Assembly (NCBI GenBank): GCA_964414345.1
Contig: CAYPWF010000002.1
Span: forward strand, 45,864 to 109,863
Length of the DNA stretch: 64,000 nucleotides
Source: Desulfocorpusculum sp964414345
Lineage (GTDB): Bacteria > Desulfobacterota > Desulfocorpusculales > Desulfocorpusculum
Reading direction: 5' to 3'
The notes beneath the pieces were generated by a model. That model had not been told where the DNA came from. It saw only the letters and a program-made list of their open reading frames with translations, and searched no databases. Made by a program: the position numbers and the translations under genes. Position 1 is the first letter of the stretch. Each line of letters begins with the position of its first letter. Shown in pieces: positions 8,086 through 16,437 of the stretch.

Positions 8086-10014
8086 ATGAAAAGGGCAATC
8101 GGTATAGATCTTGGAACCACTAATTCTTGTGTGGCCATAATGGAAGGAGGGGAGCCCAAGGTAATCTCCAACTCTGAGGGAGGTCGCACCACCCCATCGG
8201 TGGTGGCCTTCACCGAGAGCGGGGAGCGTTTGGTGGGACAAATAGCCAAGAGACAGGCTATAACAAACCCGGAAAACACCCTTTACGCTGTGAAGCGTCT
8301 CATCGGAAGAAAGTATTCTGACCCTGAGGTGCAAAAAGACATCAAGATACTTCCTTATAAGATCGTTCAGGCCCCAAACGGAGACGCCCATATACAGGTA
8401 AGGGGCAAAACTTACTCACCTCCTGAAATCTCCGCCATGGTGTTGCAGAAGATGAAGCAAACAGCGGAGGATTACCTGGGGGAAAAGGTTACTGAGGCGG
8501 TAATCACGGTGCCGGCCTATTTCAACGATAGCCAGAGGCAGGCCACCAAAGACGCTGGTCGCATTGCAGGGCTCAATGTGCTGCGCATAATAAACGAGCC
8601 CACCGCCGCCTCTCTGGCTTATGGGATGGATAAACACAAGGACCAGAAAATAGCCGTCTTTGATCTGGGTGGAGGCACTTATGATATCTCCATTCTGGAT
8701 ATTATGGATGTGGACGGGGAGAAATCCATAGAGGTCAAGGCCACCAACGGGGACACCCACCTGGGTGGGGAAGATTTTGACCAGAGAATCATCGACTATC
8801 TGGCTGATGAGTTCAGGAAAGATCAGGGGATAGATCTGCGAAAGGACCGTATGGCGCTTCAAAGGCTTAAAGAAGCAGCGGAGAAGGCCAAGATGGAGCT
8901 CTCCTCCTCCATGGAGACAGAGGTCAACCTGCCCTTTATCACCGCGGACGCCTCAGGTCCTAAACACCTCAACATGAAACTCACCCGAGCCAAGGTGGAA
9001 TCCCTGGTGGAAGACCTGATAGTGAAGCTGGAGGGACCGTGCCGTCAGGCCCTTAGGGATGCGGGACTGAAACCTTCGGATGTGCATGAGGTCATCTTAG
9101 TGGGCGGCATGACAAGGATGCCCAGGGTGCAACAGAAGGTCAAGGAGATCTTCGGAAGGGAGCCCAACAAGAGCGTGAACCCGGACGAGGTTGTGGCGGT
9201 CGGGGCTGCCATTCAGGCGGGTGTGCTCAAAGGGGAGGTCAAAGACGTTTTATTGCTGGATGTAACACCATTGTCTTTGGGAATCGAGACCCTAGGCGGG
9301 GTCTTTACAAAGCTCATAGAGCGCAACACCACCATCCCGACCCGCAAGAGCCAGATCTTCTCCACGGCCGCTGACAACCAGACTGAGGTGAGCATTCATG
9401 TGTTGCAGGGCGAGAGGGAAATGGCGGCAGACAATAAGACACTAGGGAGGTTTAACCTGACCGGTATTCCGCCGGCTCCAAGAGGCATACCTCAAATAGA
9501 GGTGACCTTCGACATAGACGCCAACGGCATAGTTCATGTCTCCGCCAAGGACCTGGCAACGGGCAGGGAGCAATCCATAAAGATCACTGCCTCTTCTGGA
9601 CTGGCCGAGGAAGAGATCCAGAGGATGATCAAAGAAAGCGAGATCCACGCAGAAGAGGATCGTCGCAAGAGGCAGTTGGCAGAGGCCAGGAACAACGCCG
9701 ACAACTTGATTTACCAGACAGAGAAAAACCTGAAGGAATACGCGGATAAGATAGAGGCCTCGGACCGCCAAGCAATAGAGCAAGCCGTCTCCAAATTAAG
9801 GCAGGTAATGGACGGAACGGATCTGGAGGCCATTCGCAGGGCCTCAGAGGAACTCCAGACAGCTTCTCACCGGTTGGCCGAAGCCATGTACGCGAAGGCA
9901 TCCCAGCAAGCCCAGGCAGCCGGAGGCCCGGGAACAGGGACGGGCGAAGCCCAAGCCGGAAAAGGAAGGGGTGGAGAGGACGTGGTGGACGCCGACTTCG
10001 AGGAAGTGAAGTGA
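8086..10014 (+). CDS. dnaK: Molecular chaperone DnaK (Hsp70)
   Basis: 642 aa. The ATPase domain starts with IGIDLGTTNSCVA and contains VFDLGGGTYDISIL and the third phosphate motif in EVILVGGMTRMP. The substrate-binding domain follows the linker DVLLLDVTPLSLGIETLGG, then a helical lid and a Gly/Gln-rich tail that ends in the typical acidic VDADFEEVK. The ATG at 8086 has AAGGAGG 5 nt upstream; a GTG immediately before it is less likely. A near-perfect palindrome follows the stop (10038-10059). Confidence 0.97.
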   Translation: MKRAIGIDLGTTNSCVAIMEGGEPKVISNSEGGRTTPSVVAFTESGERLVGQIAKRQAITNPENTLYAVKRLIGRKYSDPEVQKDIKILPYKIVQAPNGDAHIQVRGKTYSPPEISAMVLQKMKQTAEDYLGEKVTEAVITVPAYFNDSQRQATKDAGRIAGLNVLRIINEPTAASLAYGMDKHKDQKIAVFDLGGGTYDISILDIMDVDGEKSIEVKATNGDTHLGGEDFDQRIIDYLADEFRKDQGIDLRKDRMALQRLKEAAEKAKMELSSSMETEVNLPFITADASGPKHLNMKLTRAKVESLVEDLIVKLEGPCRQALRDAGLKPSDVHEVILVGGMTRMPRVQQKVKEIFGREPNKSVNPDEVVAVGAAIQAGVLKGEVKDVLLLDVTPLSLGIETLGGVFTKLIERNTTIPTRKSQIFSTAADNQTEVSIHVLQGEREMAADNKTLGRFNLTGIPPAPRGIPQIEVTFDIDANGIVHVSAKDLATGREQSIKITASSGLAEEEIQRMIKESEIHAEEDRRKRQLAEARNNADNLIYQTEKNLKEYADKIEASDRQAIEQAVSKLRQVMDGTDLEAIRRASEELQTASHRLAEAMYAKASQQAQAAGGPGTGTGEAQAGKGRGGEDVVDADFEEVK

Positions 10015-10646
10015 GCCTTTTCTGTCTCTGGAAAAAAGCGGGGACTTGCAAGTCCCCGCCATTGTACTTAAGCACACGAATTTTCTTTTTCCTTAGGGCT
10101 TTTTTGCTCCTGGCTCCATTTCTTTGGAGCTACCCCTGTGTGGCTTCCACACCCTGCCCCCCGGCATTGGTTCAGGTCCTGGAGGACGATCGGCTGCTGC
10201 CCGCCATTTTATCCAGCGTTGAAAAGGCTCAAAAGGAGATCTGGGTGGGAACTTATCACTTCAGGGCCGGGATTCATCCCAGGAGCGCTCCGGACAGGCT
10301 GGCCCAGGAACTTATCAAGGCGGCCAAAAGAGGGGTTCAGGTTCATGTGCTAATGGAAAGACCCGAGGATCCCCTCTCTGAGCAAGCAACGGACAACAAA
10401 AAGACAGCATCCCTATTCCAGAGAGGCGGAGTTAAGGTCTATTGGGACTCTCCCCATAGGCGCTCCCACATGAAGGTGGTTGTGGTGGACGGCCGTTTCG
10501 CGGTAGTGGGAAGCCACAACTTGACAAAGGGTGGCCTCAAGGATAACCACGAGCTCTCCTTGAGCGTTGACTCCCCATGTTTGGCGGAGAAGGTTATAAG
10601 CTATCTAAAACGCCTAGCCAAAGAAGGAGGTAACAAGCTGCCCTGA
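10011..10646 (+). CDS. Secreted phospholipase-D-like protein with a single HKD motif
   Basis: 211 aa. A hydrophobic stretch (about 23-42) ending at CVAS looks like a signal peptide, so the protein is probably periplasmic. One PLD active-site motif is present, H-x-K-x4-D in RSHMKVVVVDGRFAVVGSHN, followed by the usual GSHN..KGG..DNHE. Single-HKD proteins of this size work as dimers (Nuc-type endonucleases or phosphodiesterases). The GTG at 10011 overlaps the dnaK stop but its ribosome site (GAGGAA) is too close. A TTG at 10062, beyond the hairpin, gives a cleaner signal peptide and is a real alternative. It is convergent with uvrD, 13 bp away. Confidence 0.75.
   Translation: MSLFCLWKKAGTCKSPPLYLSTRIFFFLRAFLLLAPFLWSYPCVASTPCPPALVQVLEDDRLLPAILSSVEKAQKEIWVGTYHFRAGIHPRSAPDRLAQELIKAAKRGVQVHVLMERPEDPLSEQATDNKKTASLFQRGGVKVYWDSPHRRSHMKVVVVDGRFAVVGSHNLTKGGLKDNHELSLSVDSPCLAEKVISYLKRLAKEGGNKLP
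10038..10059. repeat. Perfect 22-bp palindrome after dnaK
   Basis: Arms GCGGGGACTTG and CAAGTCCCCGC meet with no loop bases between them. It starts 23 nt after the dnaK stop and sits inside the first codons of the PLD-like frame if that gene starts at GTG. There is no T-run on the plus strand, so it is not a classical terminator. It may be a REP-like element or an RNA-stabilising hairpin. Confidence 0.6.
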
Positions 10647-10659
10647 TGGCCGGGCCAGC

Positions 10660-12885
10660 TCATAGCCACTCCAGGGGTGCTTCTTCAGCCAGAAACCGCT
10701 TTTCCCCCACTCCTGGGAAGTGAACCAGCAGGCGGCTCCCTCCTCCCTCAACTCCTATGACCGTTCCCACCCCGAAAAGCCCATGTCTGACCCAGCGACC
10801 TACAAGAGAAGCGTTCCTCTCCAAAGCGGACCCGGATCCCCCAAAGACCCCTGCGCTTTCCCCGAGCAACTCTTCAAGGGATTCTGAGGGGACCTCCAAA
10901 AGAAATCTTGACAAAGGCAAACTCCTGGGAGTTCCCCACACCCTCCTGCTCCTTGCGCAGCAAAGATACAATTTTTGCCTGGCCCTTGTCATACCCACAT
11001 AGCAGAGTCTTCTCTCCTCTTCCAGTTCTGCAGCGTCCTCCAGGGAAGACCTGTGGGGCAAAATCCCTTCCTCCAGGCCTATTAGGAATACCACGGGGAA
11101 CTCCAGGCCCTTGGCCGAGTGCAGAGTCATCAGGGAGACCTTTTCCTCTTGGGGATTGGACAGATCTAGGTCTGTAAAAAGAGCCACTCTTTCCAGGAAT
11201 CCCACTGGATCCCCGCCTTGCTCCGCCTCGTATTCCACTGCAATGTTTAAAAGCTCTTCCAGATTCTCTTCCCTCTGTGCTGCCATAGGGTCGGAGCTCT
11301 TTTTCAGTTCAAAGAGGTATCCGGTCTCATCCAGTATGCCCCTTAGCCCGCTTGCAATTCCTTGCTCCTGCAATCTGTTCCTAAGGCTCTGCATAAGTCC
11401 CAGAAAATCCCTTAACTTCAGGCCTGTGGCCTTAGAAGACTTTTCTGCCGCAACTCCAAGGGCTTGGCTAAGTGGGATTTTTTCTTTTTCAGCCAGGGCC
11501 TCTGCTGCCTTCAAAGTCTTGGGGCCTATGCCCCTGCGTGGAACGTTAAGGATTCTTTTCCAGCTTAGGTCGTCGCTGGGGTAAACAAGGGCCCTGAGGT
11601 AAGCCAGCACATCTTTGACTTCCTTTCTCTCGTAGAAACCCACAGACCCGTATATGGCAAAAGGGACCCGGGAGTCCAAAAACTCCTCTTCCAGCACACG
11701 GGATTGAGCGTGGGTGCGATAGAACACTGCAAATTCACTTGCTCTGAAGCCTTCCCGCAGCATCATATGACGGATCTCATTGGCTACGAATTGAGCCTCC
11801 TCCCTGTCGTCCTGTGCCACATACACGGCCACCGGATCCCCTGGGGCATTGGCGGTCCAGAGCTGCTTGCTGCGGCGCACTCTGTTTTGCTGTATGAGAC
11901 CTGAGGCTGCCTGAATTATGTTACTTGTGGAGCGGTAGTTCTGCTCCAGGCGGATCACCTTCACCTCAGGGAAATCCCGGTCGAATTCCAAGATGTTTGT
12001 GGGATCCGCCCCCCTCCAGCTATAGATGGACTGGTCATCGTCCCCCACCACGCAGATCTGTCTATGCCCTTCTGCCAAGGCTTTCACTATCCTGTACTGG
12101 ATATGATTGGTGTCCTGGAACTCGTCCACAAGCAACTGGGTCCATCTCGTACGGTAAAACTCCAGGACCTGGGGGTGCTCCAGAAAGATGGTAAGCACCC
12201 AGAAAAGCAGATCGTCGAAATCCATGGCCTGGATGCGTCTCAGTTTTTCCTGGTAATGTTCATAGACTCCAGCTACTCTTCCCCTGAGATAATCCCCTCC
12301 CCAAGAGGAACGGTATTGCCCGGGAGACAAGAAAGCCTGTTTGGCGTTGCTCACATGCTGCAGGAGCAACCCCACAGGAAACCTCTCGGTATCCAAGTTC
12401 AGTTCCCGGCAACACTCTTTGGCCAGCGCCTGTTGATCTGCCTGGTCCAGGATGGAGAACTCCCTGGGGTAGCCCACAAGATGGGCATGACCTCTCAGGA
12501 TCCTGGCGCAAACAGAGTGAAAAGTGCTCACCCAAAGCTCGGGCTCGTTTCTTCCCAGAAGTCCCCAGACCCTTTCCCTCATCTCCCGGGCCGCCTTGTT
12601 GGTGAAGGTCATTGCAAGGATATTCCAGGGTCTCACCTCCTCTGTGGCCAGCAAATGGGCAATGCGGTATGTGACCACCCTTGTCTTGCCGCTTCCGGCT
12701 CCGGCCAAAACCAAAAGAGGCCCTCCTCGGTACTGCACAGCCTCCCTCTGGGAGGGGTTAAGGTCTTTTAGCAGGGCTTGGACGGAGAGGCGCGGCTTGC
12801 TCGGTGCAGACAAAGCTCTAGGCTCAGGGGTTTCTTGGGGCCTGGAAAGAGCCTTGGATTCAGGGATTTTTGCGGGTTTATCCAT
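10660..12885 (-). CDS. UvrD/PcrA-family superfamily 1 DNA helicase
   Basis: 741 aa 3'-5' helicase of repair and replication-fork restart. Motifs in order: Q-motif LNPSQREAV, Walker A LAGAGSGKTRV, FTNKAAREMRERV (Ia), LLVDEFQDTN (II), VVGDDDQSIYSWRGA (III), LEQNYRST (IV), SLMTLHSAKGLEFPVVFL (V) and YVGMTRARQKL (VI). The C-terminal tail (GVGTVIGVEGGGSRLLVHF) matches the PcrA/UvrD Tudor-like domain. ATG 12885 is chosen over an upstream TTG at 12927 because AAAGG precedes it at good distance. The first 45 residues are Pro/Ser/Lys-rich and probably disordered. Confidence 0.92.
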   Translation of the reverse strand: MDKPAKIPESKALSRPQETPEPRALSAPSKPRLSVQALLKDLNPSQREAVQYRGGPLLVLAGAGSGKTRVVTYRIAHLLATEEVRPWNILAMTFTNKAAREMRERVWGLLGRNEPELWVSTFHSVCARILRGHAHLVGYPREFSILDQADQQALAKECCRELNLDTERFPVGLLLQHVSNAKQAFLSPGQYRSSWGGDYLRGRVAGVYEHYQEKLRRIQAMDFDDLLFWVLTIFLEHPQVLEFYRTRWTQLLVDEFQDTNHIQYRIVKALAEGHRQICVVGDDDQSIYSWRGADPTNILEFDRDFPEVKVIRLEQNYRSTSNIIQAASGLIQQNRVRRSKQLWTANAPGDPVAVYVAQDDREEAQFVANEIRHMMLREGFRASEFAVFYRTHAQSRVLEEEFLDSRVPFAIYGSVGFYERKEVKDVLAYLRALVYPSDDLSWKRILNVPRRGIGPKTLKAAEALAEKEKIPLSQALGVAAEKSSKATGLKLRDFLGLMQSLRNRLQEQGIASGLRGILDETGYLFELKKSSDPMAAQREENLEELLNIAVEYEAEQGGDPVGFLERVALFTDLDLSNPQEEKVSLMTLHSAKGLEFPVVFLIGLEEGILPHRSSLEDAAELEEERRLCYVGMTRARQKLYLCCARSRRVWGTPRSLPLSRFLLEVPSESLEELLGESAGVFGGSGSALERNASLVGRWVRHGLFGVGTVIGVEGGGSRLLVHFPGVGEKRFLAEEAPLEWL

Positions 12886-12935
12886 TGGGAGACCTTTGGG
12901 CGGGCTTCCATTGAAAGCCCTTTCCAATTTCGGGA

Positions 12936-14762
12936 TTACTCCACCGTTACACTTTTGGCCAGGTTTCTGGGCTGGTCCACATCCGTGCCCTTGAGCACAG
13001 CCACGTGATATGCCAAAAGCTGGAGGGGTATGGTCAGAAGAATAGGAGTCAAATACTGGTTGCTTTCAGGGACCTGGATCACCTCGCTCACTCGGTTTTC
13101 CATTTCCTGCACAGGCATGGAGGTAACTGCTATCACCATTCCCTTTCTGGCCCTCACCTCCTCTATGTTTCCCAGCATCTTCTCATAAGTCTTGTCTCGA
13201 CTAAGCAGCACCACAACAGGCAGGAACTCGTCTATGAGAGCTATGGGTCCGTGTTTCATCTCCCCGGCCGGGTAACCTTCTGCGTGCACATAGGAGATCT
13301 CCTTGAGCTTCAAAGCCCCCTCCAGTGCCACCGGGTAGTTGATCCCCCTTCCAAGATAAAGGAAATCTGTGGCGTTCATGAAACGCCGGGCAACCTCCTG
13401 GATCCTTTCATCCGACTCCAACACCCTCTCAGCAAGCCCGGGCAGCCGGATCAGATCCTCCAGTAGAGCTCTCACCTCCTCTGGCTTAAGATATCCCCTT
13501 GCCACAGCCAACTCCAAGGCCAGCAGGTAAAGCACTACAAGCTGGGTTGTAAAGGCTTTGGTGGAAGCCACTCCTATTTCAGGACCAGCCTGGGTGTAAG
13601 CCACTGCCTCTGAAACCCTCACCAAGGAAGATCCCACCACATTGCACACGGCCAGGGTTCTGGCTCCTTTTGCTGCAGCAGCCTTTAGGGCGGCCAATGT
13701 GTCGGCCGTCTCTCCGGATTGGCTGATGGCCACAACCAGGGTTTTCTTATTAACCAAAGGATCCCGGAAGCGAAACTCCGAGGCCAACTCCACCTCCACT
13801 GGAATTCTGGCCAAGGCCTCTATCATGAACCTACCCACCAAACCGGCATGATAAGAGGTCCCGCAAGCCACCATAACCACCCTGTCCACTCGGGCCAAAA
13901 CCTCTTTGGGCAAGGCCTGTTTCCCGAGGTCTACGTCGCCCCGCTCAGGGAACACCCTCCCCCTGAAACTGTCCACAATGGCCCTAGGCTGTTCAAAAAT
14001 TTCCTTCAGCATGAAATGGCGGTAGCCCCCCTTTTCCGCCATCACCGGACTCCAATGTATCTGTTGAATGGATTTTTCTACAGGGCTTCCGTCCAAAAGC
14101 TGAACTCTTGCCTCACCCCTGTCCAGGACAGCCATCTCCCCATCCTCCAGGAAGATCATTCTCCTGGTATGGTGCAATATGGCCGGTATGTCAGAAGCCA
14201 CGAAATTCTCTCCTTCTCCCAAACCTATTACCAGGGGACTTTCCTTACGTGCGGCCACTATCCGCTCTGGCTCTTGTCGCCAAAGCACAACCAGTCCATA
14301 GGAACCCTTTAGCCTCAAAAGCGACTTCCTCACAGCCTCCTCGAATCCCATCCCCTCCGAAAGAGCCCCTCTTATGAGGTGGCATATCACCTCTGTGTCT
14401 GTCTCCGATCTGAAAACACAACCCTCAGCCAGCAGCTCCTCCTTGAGGGACAGGTAGTTCTCTATGATCCCGTTGTGAACCACCACCACACCGTCCGCCT
14501 CGTGTGGATGGGCGTTTTCCTCTGTTGGACTCCCGTGAGTGGCCCACCTGGTGTGGCCTACGCCCACTGTGCCGCTTAGAGGCTCGCCTATACTGGCCTC
14601 AAGAGCGCTCAACTTCCCCACTGCCCTTTCTATTCTGAGAGCCGGGCCGTCCAGAACTGCTATGCCGCTGGAGTCATAACCCCTGTACTCCAGTCTCTTG
14701 AGCCCCTCCAGTATTATCTCCTGGGCGGGTCTGGATCCCACGTAGCCTATTATGCCGCACAT
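12936..14762 (-). CDS. glmS: Glutamine:fructose-6-phosphate aminotransferase (isomerising)
   Basis: 608 aa. Makes glucosamine 6-phosphate from fructose 6-phosphate and glutamine, the entry to peptidoglycan and LPS amino sugars. The N-terminal glutaminase begins MCGIIGYVG, with Cys2 as nucleophile after Met removal, and has HTRWATHG and the ENAHPH region. Two SIS isomerase domains follow, and the C-terminus ends NLAKSVTVE as in the family. It starts 2 nt after the glmU stop with AAGGAA upstream, so the two genes are co-translated. No glmS ribozyme or riboswitch is visible. Confidence 0.97.
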   Translation of the reverse strand: MCGIIGYVGSRPAQEIILEGLKRLEYRGYDSSGIAVLDGPALRIERAVGKLSALEASIGEPLSGTVGVGHTRWATHGSPTEENAHPHEADGVVVVHNGIIENYLSLKEELLAEGCVFRSETDTEVICHLIRGALSEGMGFEEAVRKSLLRLKGSYGLVVLWRQEPERIVAARKESPLVIGLGEGENFVASDIPAILHHTRRMIFLEDGEMAVLDRGEARVQLLDGSPVEKSIQQIHWSPVMAEKGGYRHFMLKEIFEQPRAIVDSFRGRVFPERGDVDLGKQALPKEVLARVDRVVMVACGTSYHAGLVGRFMIEALARIPVEVELASEFRFRDPLVNKKTLVVAISQSGETADTLAALKAAAAKGARTLAVCNVVGSSLVRVSEAVAYTQAGPEIGVASTKAFTTQLVVLYLLALELAVARGYLKPEEVRALLEDLIRLPGLAERVLESDERIQEVARRFMNATDFLYLGRGINYPVALEGALKLKEISYVHAEGYPAGEMKHGPIALIDEFLPVVVLLSRDKTYEKMLGNIEEVRARKGMVIAVTSMPVQEMENRVSEVIQVPESNQYLTPILLTIPLQLLAYHVAVLKGTDVDQPRNLAKSVTVE

Positions 14763-14764
14763 TT

Positions 14765-16141
14765 CTATGGCTTCCTTTTTTTCTTGCCTTGGGCTCTGCC
14801 GGGAAGATTCACTTGTCTGGCCCTGGCCAAGGCCAAGGCTCCGGCAGGAACGTCTTCGGTTATGGTGGAGCCGGCTCCCAGCACAGCCCCATCTCCAACA
14901 CTCACCGGGGCTACAAGCTGGGTGTCACTCCCCACAAAGACCCGGTTCCCGATGATGGTCTTGTGTTTGGCCTTCCCATCATAGTTGCAGGTTATGGTGC
15001 CGGCCCCTATGTTCACCTCTTCCCCGATTTCTGCATCCCCGAGATAACTCAGGTGAGAGGCCTTGCTCCTTCTGCCCAGTTTGGAGTTCTTTATTTCCAC
15101 AAAGTTCCCCACACGGGCCTCAGGACCCAGCTCGGCTCCAGGCCGAAGGTGGGAAAAAGGCCCCACCACAGCTCCGGCACATATGCAACTCCGGCTGATC
15201 ACGCAATGAGGCCTTATGAGCACTCCGTCCCCTATGACCGAATCCTCTATGAAAGAACCGGTCCCTATGCGGCAGCCTTCACCCACAACAGTGCGGCCTT
15301 GCAGCAATACCTGAGGCTCTATAAGGGTGTCCCTCCCAAGTCTTACCTCTGCACCAATGAAGACCGATTCAGGATCCAAGAGGGTGACACCTTCCAGCAT
15401 CCAGTGAAGGCGGAGTCTCTGCTGCAAAACCCGTTCTGCTTTGGCCAGATCAGCCCGGTCGTTCACCCCAAGGAGTTCCTCCTCAGAGCATGCCTTGTAA
15501 CCCAGGACCCCCTGCTCCGAGAGCACCTGCACCACATCTGTGAGATAGTACTCAGCCTGGGCGTTCTCACAGCGCAAAGAATCCAGAGCCTGGAACAAAC
15601 TCTCGGCCCTGGCGCAGTAAGTCCCGGAGTTCACCTCCCGGATCTCCCTTTCTTGGGCAGAGGCGTCCTTTTCCTCAACTATTCTAAGGAGCTGCCCCTG
15701 TTCGCCTCTGACCACCCTCCCGTAACCCGAGGGGTCTTGCATCTCCCCAACAAGCACTGTGAGAGCAGCCCCTTTCTCTGTGTGGAACCTGATCAGCCCC
15801 TCCAGTGTCTGGTGTGTCAAAAGGGGCATGTCCCCGCACATTATGAGGAGGTCCCCTTTGTGGCCTTTGAGGGTTTCCCTGGCAAAAAAGAGGGCATGTC
15901 CTGTTCCCAACTGGGGTTCCTGCAGGACGATTTCCAGATCCTGCCCTTCCAAATAATCCCTCACCGCCTGGGCTTGATGGCCCAGGACCAGTACCACAGG
16001 CTTGGCCTCAAGTCTCCGGGCAAGTTCGATGGGGTAATGAATCATGGGACGGCCGGCAAGCGTATGGAGCACCTTGGGAAGCCTGGATTTCATTCTGGTG
16101 CCTTTGCCTGCCGCCAAGATCACCGCTGCCAAGTCACTCAA
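14765..16141 (-). CDS. glmU: Bifunctional UDP-N-acetylglucosamine pyrophosphorylase / glucosamine-1-phosphate acetyltransferase
   Basis: 458 aa (E. coli 456). The N-terminal uridyltransferase begins AAVILAAGKGTRMKS with the nucleotide loop. The C-terminal half is a left-handed beta helix of hexapeptide repeats for acetyl transfer (IGTGSFIEDSVIGDG, GNFVEIKNSKLG, HLSYLGDAEIG). The TTG start at 16141 is chosen because AGAGG lies 4 nt before it and it gives family length; the frame runs on upstream to 16204 without support. Promoter TTGACC-N16-TATATG lies at 16216-16243. Confidence 0.95.
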   Translation of the reverse strand: MSDLAAVILAAGKGTRMKSRLPKVLHTLAGRPMIHYPIELARRLEAKPVVLVLGHQAQAVRDYLEGQDLEIVLQEPQLGTGHALFFARETLKGHKGDLLIMCGDMPLLTHQTLEGLIRFHTEKGAALTVLVGEMQDPSGYGRVVRGEQGQLLRIVEEKDASAQEREIREVNSGTYCARAESLFQALDSLRCENAQAEYYLTDVVQVLSEQGVLGYKACSEEELLGVNDRADLAKAERVLQQRLRLHWMLEGVTLLDPESVFIGAEVRLGRDTLIEPQVLLQGRTVVGEGCRIGTGSFIEDSVIGDGVLIRPHCVISRSCICAGAVVGPFSHLRPGAELGPEARVGNFVEIKNSKLGRRSKASHLSYLGDAEIGEEVNIGAGTITCNYDGKAKHKTIIGNRVFVGSDTQLVAPVSVGDGAVLGAGSTITEDVPAGALALARARQVNLPGRAQGKKKRKP

Positions 16142-16215
16142 ATTTCCTCTCCCCCTCTTCAGCCCAAGGACTCGCCCAAAACCGCTCAAACAAGCCAAGC
16201 TCAAGTTCTATTGAG

Positions 16216-16243
16216 CATATAACGGCCATTTGCAAGGGGTCAA
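16216..16243 (-). promoter_or_regulatory. Sigma-70-type promoter for glmU-glmS
   Basis: Minus strand: TTGACC (16243-16238), 16-nt spacer, TATATG (16221-16216), about 75 nt before the glmU TTG. Confidence 0.5.
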
Positions 16244-16367
16244 GGCGGCATAGAAGGAGCCCCCAACTGTTAAGTAAAGCAATGGTTGCGCCATGATAAG
16301 CAAAGATCTATGGGAGGGATCTTCTTTTGAGAGACAGCCCCTTGGGAGCCGTAACTTAAGAGGACAC

Positions 16368-16396
16368 TTGCAAGGGTCTTGGGGCCTTGGTATAAA
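16368..16396 (+). promoter_or_regulatory. Sigma-70-type promoter for the pilus ATPase gene
   Basis: TTGCAA (16368-16373), 17-nt spacer, TATAAA (16391-16396), 41 nt before the ATG at 16438. It would start the MSHA-like operon. Confidence 0.55.
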
Positions 16397-16437
16397 CCCT
16401 TCCAAAGAATCATCCTCCTTTGAAAGGGGTGGCTTTC

